From an archaeon (GTDB taxonomy: Archaea; Micrarchaeota; Micrarchaeia; Anstonellales; Anstonellaceae), in NCBI GenBank assembly GCA_020056635.1, contig JAGVHI010000025.1, positions 1 through 38,542 of the forward strand: a stretch of DNA of 38,542 nt. Reading direction: 5' to 3'. The notes under the pieces were generated by a model. The model saw nothing but the letters and a program-made list of their open reading frames with translations, was not told the origin of the DNA and searched no databases. A program made the position numbers and the translations under genes. Shown piece after piece: positions 27,538 through 36,432 of this stretch. Within the stretch, counting starts at the first letter, position 1; the number at the start of each line of letters is the position of its first letter.

Positions 27538-28776
27538 CTACTCGTACCTTAGCGCTTCAACTGGCTCTACAGACGCAGCGTTCCTTGCAGGTATAAGGCC
27601 TGAAACAGCGCCCACTGCTACTGAGAACCCCAGCCCAAGCAGCACGAGCTCCAACGTTACGGCTGAGGGCAGCCCGAAGCTGGCCAATGCCGCGGATGCG
27701 AGGAATGAGAGCAGTATGCCAATCACCCCCCCGACCAGCCCTACCATGCTGGCCTCGAACAGGAACAGCTTCAAAATCATCCCTCTTCTTGCCCCGAGCG
27801 ATTTTAGCAGCCCGATATACCTTGTCTGCTCAAGCACGCTTGTGAACATCGCATTTGCAACCCCAATCCCCCCGACTATGAGCGAAATTGATGCGATTCC
27901 CCCAAGGAAAATCCCAAGCGTGTTTGTGATGCTCGATATCGTTGTTTGGATAGTGGTCGCGGTGGTGACTGTGAAATCCTGCGTGTCCGCGGTGACCCTA
28001 TGCAGCGACTGGAGCTTTGTTGCGAGGCTGCTTGCCACAGCATCCGGGTCGCTCCCTCCGGAGGCTATTACTACAACTGAACTTGCATATTTGGTCTGGT
28101 TCAGGAGTTTTTTTGCGGCTTTTTGCGAAATGAACACGTTTCTGTCCGACCCCCCGAAGCTCGACCCGGACTGGTTTAGCACCCCAACAACCCTAAACGT
28201 TGTGCCGTCTATTTTTATCCTCTGGCCAACCATGCTCTCATTGAACGTTTCTGCTTCTACAGAATAGCCCAGAACCACTGAGGTGAGGTCCCCTGTCCCA
28301 AGCGACTTTCCCTTCAAAATGCTGTTTGCCGAGCTTGCAGGGAATGCCGCAGGCTCAACTCCGATAACAGTGACCGAAGTGTTCTTGGTCTTGTAGCTTA
28401 TCCTTGCGTTCCCGGACAGCCTTGCATCCACCTTTGCAACCCCTTCGATGCTGCGCAGCGCATCCGCCTCGCGGAAAGTTATCTTGTTGCTAGTTGCGCT
28501 TCCGGTCTGAAATCCTCCGCCTGCTCCGGGCGGCCCGCCCGAAGGCGCCCCAAACCCGAACCTCTCAGCCCTTGCCGCGCCTGGGCTTATTGTAATCACG
28601 CTCGCCCCAAGCCCCCCAAGATTGCTCTTTATTTGCTGGTTTAGGCCGGTGCTAATCGAAATGAGCGATATGATTGAGCCCACGCCTATGACTATCCCAA
28701 GTATCGCAAGCCAGCTTCTAAGGCTCCTGTTGCGGATGGATTTGACCGCAAGCTTTGCTATCTCGCGGTTTTTCAT
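27538..28776 (-). CDS. MacB/FtsX-type ABC transporter permease
   Basis: 412 aa; N-terminal TM (RSLRSWLAILGIVIGVGSIISLISISTGL), MacB-like periplasmic domain, three C-terminal TM (SLIVGGIGVANAMFTSVLEQTRYIGLLKSLGARRGMIL). Confidence 0.92.
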   Translation of the reverse strand: MKNREIAKLAVKSIRNRSLRSWLAILGIVIGVGSIISLISISTGLNQQIKSNLGGLGASVITISPGAARAERFGFGAPSGGPPGAGGGFQTGSATSNKITFREADALRSIEGVAKVDARLSGNARISYKTKNTSVTVIGVEPAAFPASSANSILKGKSLGTGDLTSVVLGYSVEAETFNESMVGQRIKIDGTTFRVVGVLNQSGSSFGGSDRNVFISQKAAKKLLNQTKYASSVVVIASGGSDPDAVASSLATKLQSLHRVTADTQDFTVTTATTIQTTISSITNTLGIFLGGIASISLIVGGIGVANAMFTSVLEQTRYIGLLKSLGARRGMILKLFLFEASMVGLVGGVIGILLSFLASAALASFGLPSAVTLELVLLGLGFSVAVGAVSGLIPARNAASVEPVEALRYE

Positions 28777-30422
28777 TTCTGCTTCCTCCCCATCTTCGAT
28801 TCAGCATCATTGCCCTCAGCAGGCGGCTGATGCTGCAGTTTCCTCCCTTTCCACTTCCTATATGCAAAATAGCCAACCACAATCACAACCACTCCGCCAG
28901 CAACCAGGAACACCGGGTTGATGCCTGCTGCCTGCGCAGTTCCCTGCCCGGCTCTTCCGCCTCCTAGCAGGAAACCAAGCGGGTTGTTCCCCCCCCTGTT
29001 CGCAAACGAATTGCTGCTGTTCCCTGCGAACCCTGCCCCTGCCGCCCCACCCGTTCTAAATGTGCTGTTGCCTCCCAAGCCCTGCTGCAGCTGGAGAGTG
29101 TTCTTCACAATGTGCTCAAGGTTGTTGCTGTCCCTGAAGCGTATCTCAACATTCACGCTCCCGGATGCCCCCGTTGGAAGCGACAATGTGGCAGTGTCAT
29201 CCACGCTCAATGTCCCCACAAAGCTCTCGGATGTTGCGCCTGCTCCGGAGCTTGCAGACGCATAGACGCTCCTTACCTGCGAATTCCCTGTATTCGCAAT
29301 CTCTATCTGGCTGTTCTGCGTGTCTATGCGCACCGTGAGCTCGGGAGTCGCTTCCACCGCAATACCTGAATTGAAGGTCGCAGTCTGGCCAGTGCTTGTA
29401 GTCAGCTTGAGCGGCAGGGAATAATACCCTGCGCTTGCTGTTGAACCAACTCCTATCGTAACATCCATGTACGCGCTTTCGCCTGCAGGAATGGAATCAA
29501 AATATGCCTTCTGCATCCCGACCGGGGTGAAAACGTCTGTCGAATTGATATCCACGGTTGCGGACATGGGAATCGAGCCCGTATTCTCGATCCCGAGCTT
29601 GAATTTCACCTGTGAGCCTATCTCGACAGTCTCCTTTGGCACGAGCGAAAGCCGGTACTGCGTCGACGCATCCAGCACGCTTATCGGGCCCACATACAAT
29701 ATCTGCTCTGAAGGCTGCTTTAGCGAATCCTGGTATGTGAACACCACTGGCACGCTGTAAGTGCCGATTTCAGTCGAAGAGGACGATGCAAGCACTAGGG
29801 TGATATTCTTCCCTGAATTCTGGGGGATGCTCCCGACCGCCTGCTGCGTTGTCCCATAAAGCGAGAACGAGGAGTTGGAGGGCATTGTTATTACGAGGTT
29901 GTTCACCACGCCCCCAGTGTTCACCAGCTCCAGCCCGACGCTCAATTTTTCTCCAGGGGCTATGGATTGGCTCCCAATCGAACTGGTCCTTGCCTCAAGC
30001 GGGTTCTGCTGCAGCACGCTCATAGGGACCGAAATCGAGGTTTTTTTGCTTGAAGTGCCTGAGCCAGATGGCTTGTATGTATAATACACATCAACTGTCA
30101 TGAGCTGTATCGACCCGCCTGCTCCCTGCGATATTTCAAACGGCACTGAAACGCGGGCAGTGGAGCCTGCGCTTATGCTTCCAACCGAGACTGCCTGGCT
30201 CGCTCCCCTCGCGGTATAATATGCGGTTGCAGATTCTGCATCCGCATCCCCCGTATTCGAAAGTGTGAGCTGCAGATAGCCCAGCGAGCCAGCATACAAC
30301 TCAGATGGCGTAGTGGTGTAATTGGTGACCTGCAAAATAGGCTCGCTGCTGGTCGCTGCGAACGCAATCCCGCCTGCTGATGCAACAACAAGCATCATTG
30401 CAAAAATATTCCCGATTTTCAT
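28773..30422 (-). CDS. COG1361-like (S-layer/NEW3-type Ig-fold) exported membrane protein
   Basis: 549 aa; signal peptide; repeated Ig-like segments (LQLTLSNTGDADAES..., VGLELVNTGGVVNN..., KLGIENTGSIPMSA...), C-terminal TM; 4-bp overlaps with both neighbours. Confidence 0.82.
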   Translation of the reverse strand: MKIGNIFAMMLVVASAGGIAFAATSSEPILQVTNYTTTPSELYAGSLGYLQLTLSNTGDADAESATAYYTARGASQAVSVGSISAGSTARVSVPFEISQGAGGSIQLMTVDVYYTYKPSGSGTSSKKTSISVPMSVLQQNPLEARTSSIGSQSIAPGEKLSVGLELVNTGGVVNNLVITMPSNSSFSLYGTTQQAVGSIPQNSGKNITLVLASSSSTEIGTYSVPVVFTYQDSLKQPSEQILYVGPISVLDASTQYRLSLVPKETVEIGSQVKFKLGIENTGSIPMSATVDINSTDVFTPVGMQKAYFDSIPAGESAYMDVTIGVGSTASAGYYSLPLKLTTSTGQTATFNSGIAVEATPELTVRIDTQNSQIEIANTGNSQVRSVYASASSGAGATSESFVGTLSVDDTATLSLPTGASGSVNVEIRFRDSNNLEHIVKNTLQLQQGLGGNSTFRTGGAAGAGFAGNSSNSFANRGGNNPLGFLLGGGRAGQGTAQAAGINPVFLVAGGVVVIVVGYFAYRKWKGRKLQHQPPAEGNDAESKMGRKQK

Positions 30423-31144
30423 GCAACATCCCTCTTTTTTACAGTTTTTTTCTTTGCATCTGATTCGATTTTCCCATCCATTATGCTGATGACCCTATTG
30501 GTCTGTTCCGCAATCCTCGGGTCATGCGTGACGAATATGACTGTGATCCCAAGCTTGCGGCAAAGCCCTGTAATGTGCTCTATTATTTCCTTGCTCGATT
30601 TGGAATCGAGGTTCCCGGTGGGCTCGTCCGCAAGAAGTATTTTCGGCTCGTTCACAAGCGCGCGCGCAATCGCCACCCTCTGCTTCTGCCCGCCGGAAAG
30701 CTGCGACGGCCTGCTGTGCGACTTGTCCGTCAGCCCCACAGCATCAAGATTGCGCCGCACTATCCTATCACGCTCCCCTACTGGCACATCCCGAATCAAA
30801 AGCGGCAGCTCTACATTCTCAAAAACAGTCAGCGTTGGAGCGAGATTGAACGCCTGGAACACAAACCCTATGGTATCCCTTCTCGCATCAGCAAGCTGGT
30901 CCTGGCTCATTTTTGAAACTGCCTTCCCATCAAGGTAAACTTCCCCGCTTGTCGGCTTGTCAAGGCACCCGAGAATGTGCATCATTGTGCTTTTTCCGCT
31001 GCCTGAAGGGCCGATTATGGAAATCAGCTCGCCTTTTGATATCTTGAGGCTGACTCCATCCAGCGCAAGGAACGGAGCCTCGCCTTCGCTGTCATACTGC
31101 TTTGAAACATCCACTAGCTGCAGCACCGGTTCATCCATGCCCAT
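30419..31144 (-). CDS. LolD/MacB-type ABC transporter ATP-binding protein
   Basis: 241 aa; GPSGSGKST, LSGGQKQRVAIARALVNEPKILLADEPTGNLDSKS. Confidence 0.96.
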   Translation of the reverse strand: MGMDEPVLQLVDVSKQYDSEGEAPFLALDGVSLKISKGELISIIGPSGSGKSTMMHILGCLDKPTSGEVYLDGKAVSKMSQDQLADARRDTIGFVFQAFNLAPTLTVFENVELPLLIRDVPVGERDRIVRRNLDAVGLTDKSHSRPSQLSGGQKQRVAIARALVNEPKILLADEPTGNLDSKSSKEIIEHITGLCRKLGITVIFVTHDPRIAEQTNRVISIMDGKIESDAKKKTVKKRDVA

Positions 31145-31253
31145 CCAGCTACCCCTCTATTCCGCTATGCTTATATTCGATTCCCAAGCTGATGCCCAAA
31201 TTCCGCCCAAATCAAACTGCAGCAGTGCGAGCCAGCCGCCCCATCGCATTTGT

Positions 31254-31754
31254 TCATTCATTGCTCAATTTTGCGAATATCAGCAGCCCGAGCGCGGAAA
31301 ACAGCATGGGCACGTATGACAGCCTGCTTGCAATCCCGTACGGCCCAAGAAGCATGTGCACCACCGGCACAGTGGAGAGCGCGTAGAGCAGGAACGAGAA
31401 CAGGAACGCAACCAGCCCGAGCGTGAATTTCGAGCGCAGCCTGATGTAATCCCTCACATGCATGAACAGCAGGTATACTATGACTGCCAGGTTCACAAAT
31501 GAGAGCGCAAGCCTGATTATGAAGTATTCCCCGATCTCGTCTGCAATCCCCTCTTGCGGGCCAGGCTGCTGGTGCGGCATGAACCTTTGCTCGCCATCGC
31601 GCAGCACCGGGTCAAACCGCGGAAGCAGAAGCGAGGAGAAAACCATTATGCCTATGGCCAAGGCTATGAGCCCAATTGTGTATAGCGCAGCCGGAAACCC
31701 ATGATTCTGCCTGATGATTTTTTTCTCATTTTTTGCCTTTTTTGCCATGTGCAT
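31254..31754 (-). CDS. Four-TM membrane protein of unknown function
   Basis: Start MHMAKKAKNEKK at 31754 (or 31748); four hydrophobic segments; overlaps the 3' end of the wHTH gene. The remaining upstream part of the 214-aa track ORF is the wHTH gene in another frame. Confidence 0.75.
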   Translation of the reverse strand: MHMAKKAKNEKKIIRQNHGFPAALYTIGLIALAIGIMVFSSLLLPRFDPVLRDGEQRFMPHQQPGPQEGIADEIGEYFIIRLALSFVNLAVIVYLLFMHVRDYIRLRSKFTLGLVAFLFSFLLYALSTVPVVHMLLGPYGIASRLSYVPMLFSALGLLIFAKLSNE

Positions 31755-32028
31755 CCCCCCTAAGCTTCCCGAGCAATCCTTTCTGCGCAAGCACAATCTC
31801 CGAAACGAAATAAACCTGCCCGTAGCCGTTCCCGGAGCACTCCACCACTGAATTCCGCTCAAGCAGGTCCATATGGTGCGATACTGTTTTGTAATCAAGC
31901 CCTGCTGCTTTTGATAGCTGGTGCAAATTCATCGGCTTTTTTTGCAGTATGGAAAGAATCTGCACCCTTGTCGGCCCTCCCCTTGTCCCTTCAAGAAGCC
32001 AGAACAGCAGCCGCTCTATGGTTTCCAT
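31726..32028 (-). CDS. ArsR-like winged-helix transcriptional regulator
   Basis: 100 aa; GGPTRVQILSILQKKPMNLHQLSKAAGLDYKTVSHHMDLLERNSVVECSGNGYGQVYFVSE. Confidence 0.9.
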   Translation of the reverse strand: METIERLLFWLLEGTRGGPTRVQILSILQKKPMNLHQLSKAAGLDYKTVSHHMDLLERNSVVECSGNGYGQVYFVSEIVLAQKGLLGKLRGDAHGKKGKK

Positions 32029-32151
32029 GCACTCCCGATTGCTCTAGGGCCATCAAGGTTTAAATTGCTGCTTTGAATTCTGGCACAATTTTGGCATCAA
32101 TTCGGAAAATCTACTTATATAGGGCCAGCAGATCCTAATGCAGGTGATGTT

Positions 32152-32682
32152 ATGGATCTGAAAGTATTTGCAGCAGTTCTTGCAGTTTCGTTGCTTGTAT
32201 TTGCAGGGATTGCATTTGCAATGCCTGGCTGGAACCGGATGTTTGGCGGGGGCGGAATCGGGGTGCAGAATGGGACGGACGGAATGCCTATAGTGCACCG
32301 CATGCAGAACTGGAACGGGAGCGCGCCAGGGTGCGTGGGCTGGAATGGCACAGACAACATAACTGCACAATTCAATGAGTTCAGTGCTGCTGTCCAGAAC
32401 GGGAACTACGATGCCGCAAAGCAGCTCCACGAGTCCTATGGGTTTGGCGGGCCGCTTTTCGAAAAGCTGAACGAAACAACATTTGCGAAATACTCGCAAA
32501 TCCAAAAGCTCAAGGGCGAACTTCGCACTGAGCTTGGCATGAATCCAGGCGGGCCACAACTCGGCGGATTTGCCCGGGGCGTTAGGGCAGGTTCAGGATT
32601 CGGCTTTGGCCGCGGGATGCATAAATTCAGGGCAAACTCCGCTGCAGACGATGTCGATATGCCTGCAATTCCAGAGCAATGA
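32152..32682 (+). CDS. Secreted hypothetical protein
   Basis: 176 aa; signal peptide MDLKVFAAVLAVSLLVFAGIAFA; TATA-like cttatatag and GGTGAT SD upstream; Gly/Asn-rich. Confidence 0.75.
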   Translation: MDLKVFAAVLAVSLLVFAGIAFAMPGWNRMFGGGGIGVQNGTDGMPIVHRMQNWNGSAPGCVGWNGTDNITAQFNEFSAAVQNGNYDAAKQLHESYGFGGPLFEKLNETTFAKYSQIQKLKGELRTELGMNPGGPQLGGFARGVRAGSGFGFGRGMHKFRANSAADDVDMPAIPEQ

Positions 32683-32699
32683 TGGGCAGACCACCCATT

Positions 32700-32740
32700 A
32701 AATGGAGGGGAGGGCTATGTGGCCCTTCCTCCCATTTTTA
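32700..32740 (+). terminator. Hairpin + T-tract terminator-like element
   Basis: aatggaggggagggc-tatgt-ggcccttcctcccatttttat; long imperfect stem followed by TTTTT. Confidence 0.65.
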
Positions 32741-32782
32741 TAAGAACCAATAATGCAACGGATGATGTTTTAGGGTGTTTCA

Positions 32783-33217
32783 ATGGAAAAATGGGCGGAA
32801 CTCCTTGCACTTTTCTTCCTGGTGATCCTTATTGCGGCAATCATTTCGATTTCCGGATGCACATCAAATGACCAGGCCCAAACTTCGCCACCGGATGCAG
32901 GAAGCTATCAAATTAGTCAGCAGGACAACTCGGCGCAAAATAGTGGGAATCCCCAGATGGGCGGCGGGCCAAATGGAAGGTTTGGCAACCGCACTGGCGG
33001 CTTTCCAGGCAACCTGACCCAAGAGCAGCGCCAACAGATGTTTGCTGAGCGCACAAGGCTTGCAACAGCCGCATGCGAAAACAAGGCGGAGGGGGAATCC
33101 TGTGAAATGCAAAATCAAAGGGGGAACATGCCTGGGGCTTGCAAGACGCAGAACGGAACTTTGATGTGCAGTTTCGGTGACGGCGGCTTTAATAGCCCAA
33201 GGCGTGGCGGTCAATAG
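32783..33217 (+). CDS. Lipoprotein-like secreted protein with C-terminal 4-Cys motif
   Basis: 144 aa; hydrophobic N-terminus ending ISISGC; CENKAEGESCEMQNQRGNMPGACKTQNGTLMC. Confidence 0.75.
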   Translation: MEKWAELLALFFLVILIAAIISISGCTSNDQAQTSPPDAGSYQISQQDNSAQNSGNPQMGGGPNGRFGNRTGGFPGNLTQEQRQQMFAERTRLATAACENKAEGESCEMQNQRGNMPGACKTQNGTLMCSFGDGGFNSPRRGGQ

Positions 33218-33272
33218 TGTATTTACCCAGCTTTTCAGTTAAGCTTATTTTATCCCCTCACGTATCCGCCTT

Positions 33273-33662
33273 ATGGAAAAAACCATCCTTTTTGTCTGCA
33301 CGGAAAATTCCGCCCGGAGCCAGATGGCGGAAGCCTTCTTCAATGCCTTCAACACCAGCAGCTCGTATTCCGCAGCCAGCGCAGGCCTCTCCCCTGCAAA
33401 GCGCATAAAGCCTCTTGCAATCAAGGTCATGAAGGAAATGAACATGGATATTTCCCGCTCCAAGCCCAAGCTTCTCACGCCAGAAATGGCCCGCAGCGCG
33501 CACAGGATAATACTAATGGGCTGCCTCAAAAACTGCCCTCTCACTCCAGCGCGCAAAACAGTTGATTGGGGCCTGCGCTCCCCAGAGCACTCGATAAAAC
33601 GCTTCCGCACAGTGCGGGATGAAATAGAAAAAAAAGTAGCGGAGCTTTGCTCCTCACTCTAG
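33273..33662 (+). CDS. Arsenate reductase / low-molecular-weight tyrosine phosphatase family protein
   Basis: 129 aa; P-loop CTENSARS near N-terminus; MGCLKNCPLTPARKTVDWGLRSP. Confidence 0.9.
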   Translation: MEKTILFVCTENSARSQMAEAFFNAFNTSSSYSAASAGLSPAKRIKPLAIKVMKEMNMDISRSKPKLLTPEMARSAHRIILMGCLKNCPLTPARKTVDWGLRSPEHSIKRFRTVRDEIEKKVAELCSSL

Positions 33663-33675
33663 CAATAGCCCAAAC

Positions 33676-34266
33676 TCAAGTCCTTGCAATTTTCCTCATT
33701 GTAATTTTGAAGTTCAGCGCTTTCCCAGCCATCGGATGGTTGAAATCAATCGTGACGTTCTCGCTTCCCACCCTAGTCACGATTCCCCTCATCCCCTCCC
33801 CAGAAGAAAGTTCTGTGCCAACTTTCACGCCCTCAGGCACCTTATCTATTCCAATCTCGCCCACCAGCTCCTGCCTGTATTCCCCGTACGCATCCTTTGC
33901 AAGTATCCTAACATTTTTGCTTTCCCCTTCCTTCATCCCAACCACTCCAGAATCAAATCCCTTTATCATCTGCCCCATGCCCACTGTGAATTTGAGCGGC
34001 TCGTACGCAGGACGCAGCTCCAAGCCCGCTTTTTTCGCCTCAGCCTCAAGCGAAGTGTCAAACAGCGTCCCATTGTCGAACGTGCCAACATAATCCACTT
34101 CTACAATGTCCCCGCTTTTTGCCCCAATCCCGCCAGTTGAACTGCTATTCTCCAATTTCATCCCAATCTCCCCCGTTTTGTTTCCGGAAACTGCGCCGTT
34201 CTCCCCTGTTTGGGCGCACCCGAACAGCAGGATTCCTGCCAGCAATACTGCTAGTAACTTTTCCAT
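33676..34266 (-). CDS. FKBP-type peptidyl-prolyl isomerase, putative lipoprotein
   Basis: 196 aa; lipobox-like ILLFGC; GDIVEVDYVGTFDNGTLFDTS...FTVGMGQMIKGFDSGVVGMKEGESKNV. Confidence 0.93.
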   Translation of the reverse strand: MEKLLAVLLAGILLFGCAQTGENGAVSGNKTGEIGMKLENSSSTGGIGAKSGDIVEVDYVGTFDNGTLFDTSLEAEAKKAGLELRPAYEPLKFTVGMGQMIKGFDSGVVGMKEGESKNVRILAKDAYGEYRQELVGEIGIDKVPEGVKVGTELSSGEGMRGIVTRVGSENVTIDFNHPMAGKALNFKITMRKIART

Positions 34267-34412
34267 GCAGGGATGATTGGGTTGGAATGCTTATAAACAT
34301 CCGCCAAATCCTGCCCCCCGCGCACATAAAACAACCAAACCAATTCACCTCTTACAACCAATCCTGGCAGAGTCTTATAAACCTCGCAAAAATATATGCT
34401 CCAGGTGATCCT

Positions 34413-36368
34413 ATGGCAGAGCCCCACATCTCGGTCCTACTCAACGAAAACCGCATTTTCAAGCCAAGCAAGCAACTAGCAGAAAACTCGAACGTGAACA
34501 AGTGGATGGCTTCCCACGGCATAAGCTCATACGAGCAGCTGCTCAAGAAAAGCCAGGATATTGAGTGGTTCTGGGGAACCGTTTCAAAGGAATTTGTGGA
34601 GTGGTACTCCCCGCCGAAAAAAGTGCTCGATTGGAAGCTTCCCTACTCGAACTGGTTCGTGGGCGCAAAATACAACATAGTGCATGACGCATTGGACAGG
34701 CACGCGAGCCGCACCCCCAACAAGGTTGCTTATTATTTCGAGGGCGAGCCCGGGGACATGCGCGCAATCACATATAAGCAGCTCTCGGACGAAGTGAGCA
34801 GGCTTGCAAATGCGCTAAAGCGTCTCGGGCTAAAAAAGGGCGACCGGGTTTCAATCTACCTTCCGATGATTCTCGAGCTTCCAATTGCAATGCTTGCTTG
34901 CGCTAAAATCGGAGTGGCGCATTCCGTAGTATTCTCGGGATTCAGCTCGCTTGCGCTTGCGGACAGGATAAACGACTGCGGCGCGCGCATACTCATTACA
35001 TGCGACGCATTCTGGCGCAGGGGGAAAACTGTGCAGCTCAAAGTGCAGGCCGATGAAGGGGTCAGGCAAACGCAAACCATTGAGCACGTAATAGTTGTGC
35101 GCCGCACAGAGGAAAACGCCCCATGGGTGCAGGGCAGGGACCTAAATTACAAGGATTTGATTGCAACGGAAAGCCCGGCTTGCGAAACGGAAAAGATGGA
35201 CGCAAACGACCTCCTCTATATACTATACACTTCCGGCACTACCGGGAAGCCAAAAGGGGTGCTCCAGCGCCACGCGGGCTACGCTGTGAACATCGCGCTC
35301 ACGCTTTCCTGGGTATTCGACCTAAAGGATGGCGATATTTGGTGGGGCGCAGCAGATGCGGGCTGGGTGACCGGGCACAGCTACATAGTGTATGCGCCGC
35401 TCATGCTCGGCACGACCTCAATAATATACGAGGGCGCGCCTGACTGGCCAGAGGCAGACCGATGGTGGGACATAGTGCAGCGCTACAAGGTATCCGTGTT
35501 CTACACCTCGCCCACTGCAATCCGCATGTTCATGAAGCTCGGAACAGAGTGGGTGAAAAAGCATGATCTCTCAACGCTGCGCCTATTGGGTTCAGTAGGC
35601 GAGCCCATAAACCCCGAGGCATGGATTTGGTACCATGAGAACATAGGCGGAGGGCGCTGCCAGATAATGGACACCTGGTGGCAGACCGAAACAGGCGCAT
35701 TTGCGATCGCGCCACTTCCAATCGCTGACCTCAAGCCCGGCTCCGCAGTGCACCCTCTCCCTGGAATGGCTGCAGCAGTTTATGATGAGAGCGGCAAGCC
35801 CTCTCCAGCCGGGCAGGGCGGCAACCTGGTTCTCTTACGCCCCTGGCCGGCGATGCTTGGCGGGCTGTACAAGAACCCGGAAAAATACCAGGATACCTAC
35901 TGGGCAAAATACCCTGGCGTCTACCTCACAGGCGACATTGCGCGCGTTGATGAGAGCGGCTTTTATTGGGTGCAGGGCCGTGCGGACGACGTGCTCAAAA
36001 TAGCAGGCCACAGGCTGTCCAATTCCGAGCTCGAATCCTCGCTTGTGAGCCACGCTGCAGTGAGCGAAGCTGCTGTTGTGGGAAAGCCTCACGAGATAAA
36101 GGGCGAGAGCATAGTCGCCTTTGTAGTGCTCAAGCAAGGCTCCTCTCCCTCCGAACCTCTTAGAAAGGAGCTTCGCGAGCATGTTGCGCACGACATCGGG
36201 AAAATAGCGCAGCCGGATGAGCTTTATTTCGTGAACGACCTGCCAAAAACGCGCTCCGGAAAAATCATGCGCCGCGTGATACGCAAAAAAGTGGTTGGCG
36301 AGCCGGTAGGGGACATCTCAACGCTCATGAACCCTGAAGCGGTCGCTGAGCTGGACAACAAGACGTAG
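34413..36368 (+). CDS. acs: Acetyl-CoA synthetase (AMP-forming)
   Basis: About 651 aa from ATG 34413 with GGTGATC SD; YTSGTTGKPKGVLQRHAGY, WWGAADAGWVTGHSYIVYAPL, DTWWQTETGAFAIAPLP, VYLTGDIARVDESGFYWVQGRADDVLKIAGHR, TRSGKIMRRVIRK. Confidence 0.97.
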   Translation: MAEPHISVLLNENRIFKPSKQLAENSNVNKWMASHGISSYEQLLKKSQDIEWFWGTVSKEFVEWYSPPKKVLDWKLPYSNWFVGAKYNIVHDALDRHASRTPNKVAYYFEGEPGDMRAITYKQLSDEVSRLANALKRLGLKKGDRVSIYLPMILELPIAMLACAKIGVAHSVVFSGFSSLALADRINDCGARILITCDAFWRRGKTVQLKVQADEGVRQTQTIEHVIVVRRTEENAPWVQGRDLNYKDLIATESPACETEKMDANDLLYILYTSGTTGKPKGVLQRHAGYAVNIALTLSWVFDLKDGDIWWGAADAGWVTGHSYIVYAPLMLGTTSIIYEGAPDWPEADRWWDIVQRYKVSVFYTSPTAIRMFMKLGTEWVKKHDLSTLRLLGSVGEPINPEAWIWYHENIGGGRCQIMDTWWQTETGAFAIAPLPIADLKPGSAVHPLPGMAAAVYDESGKPSPAGQGGNLVLLRPWPAMLGGLYKNPEKYQDTYWAKYPGVYLTGDIARVDESGFYWVQGRADDVLKIAGHRLSNSELESSLVSHAAVSEAAVVGKPHEIKGESIVAFVVLKQGSSPSEPLRKELREHVAHDIGKIAQPDELYFVNDLPKTRSGKIMRRVIRKKVVGEPVGDISTLMNPEAVAELDNKT

Positions 36369-36432
36369 GGGGTGCGGCTTTTGCGCCGACATCTCCGAGC
36401 TGGACACAAGAAGTAAATTCAATTTGGCCAGG

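Noticed and set aside
34119-34412. N-terminal extension of acs in the 749-aa ORF
   Set aside because: Overlaps the FKBP gene on the other strand; ATG 34413 has an SD (GGTGATC) and TATA-like cttataaac upstream, and fits the expected Acs N-terminus.
36370-36386. Hairpin-like ggtgcggcttttgcgcc after acs
   Set aside because: Only about 5 bp including a G-U pair and no T-tract; too weak to call a terminator.
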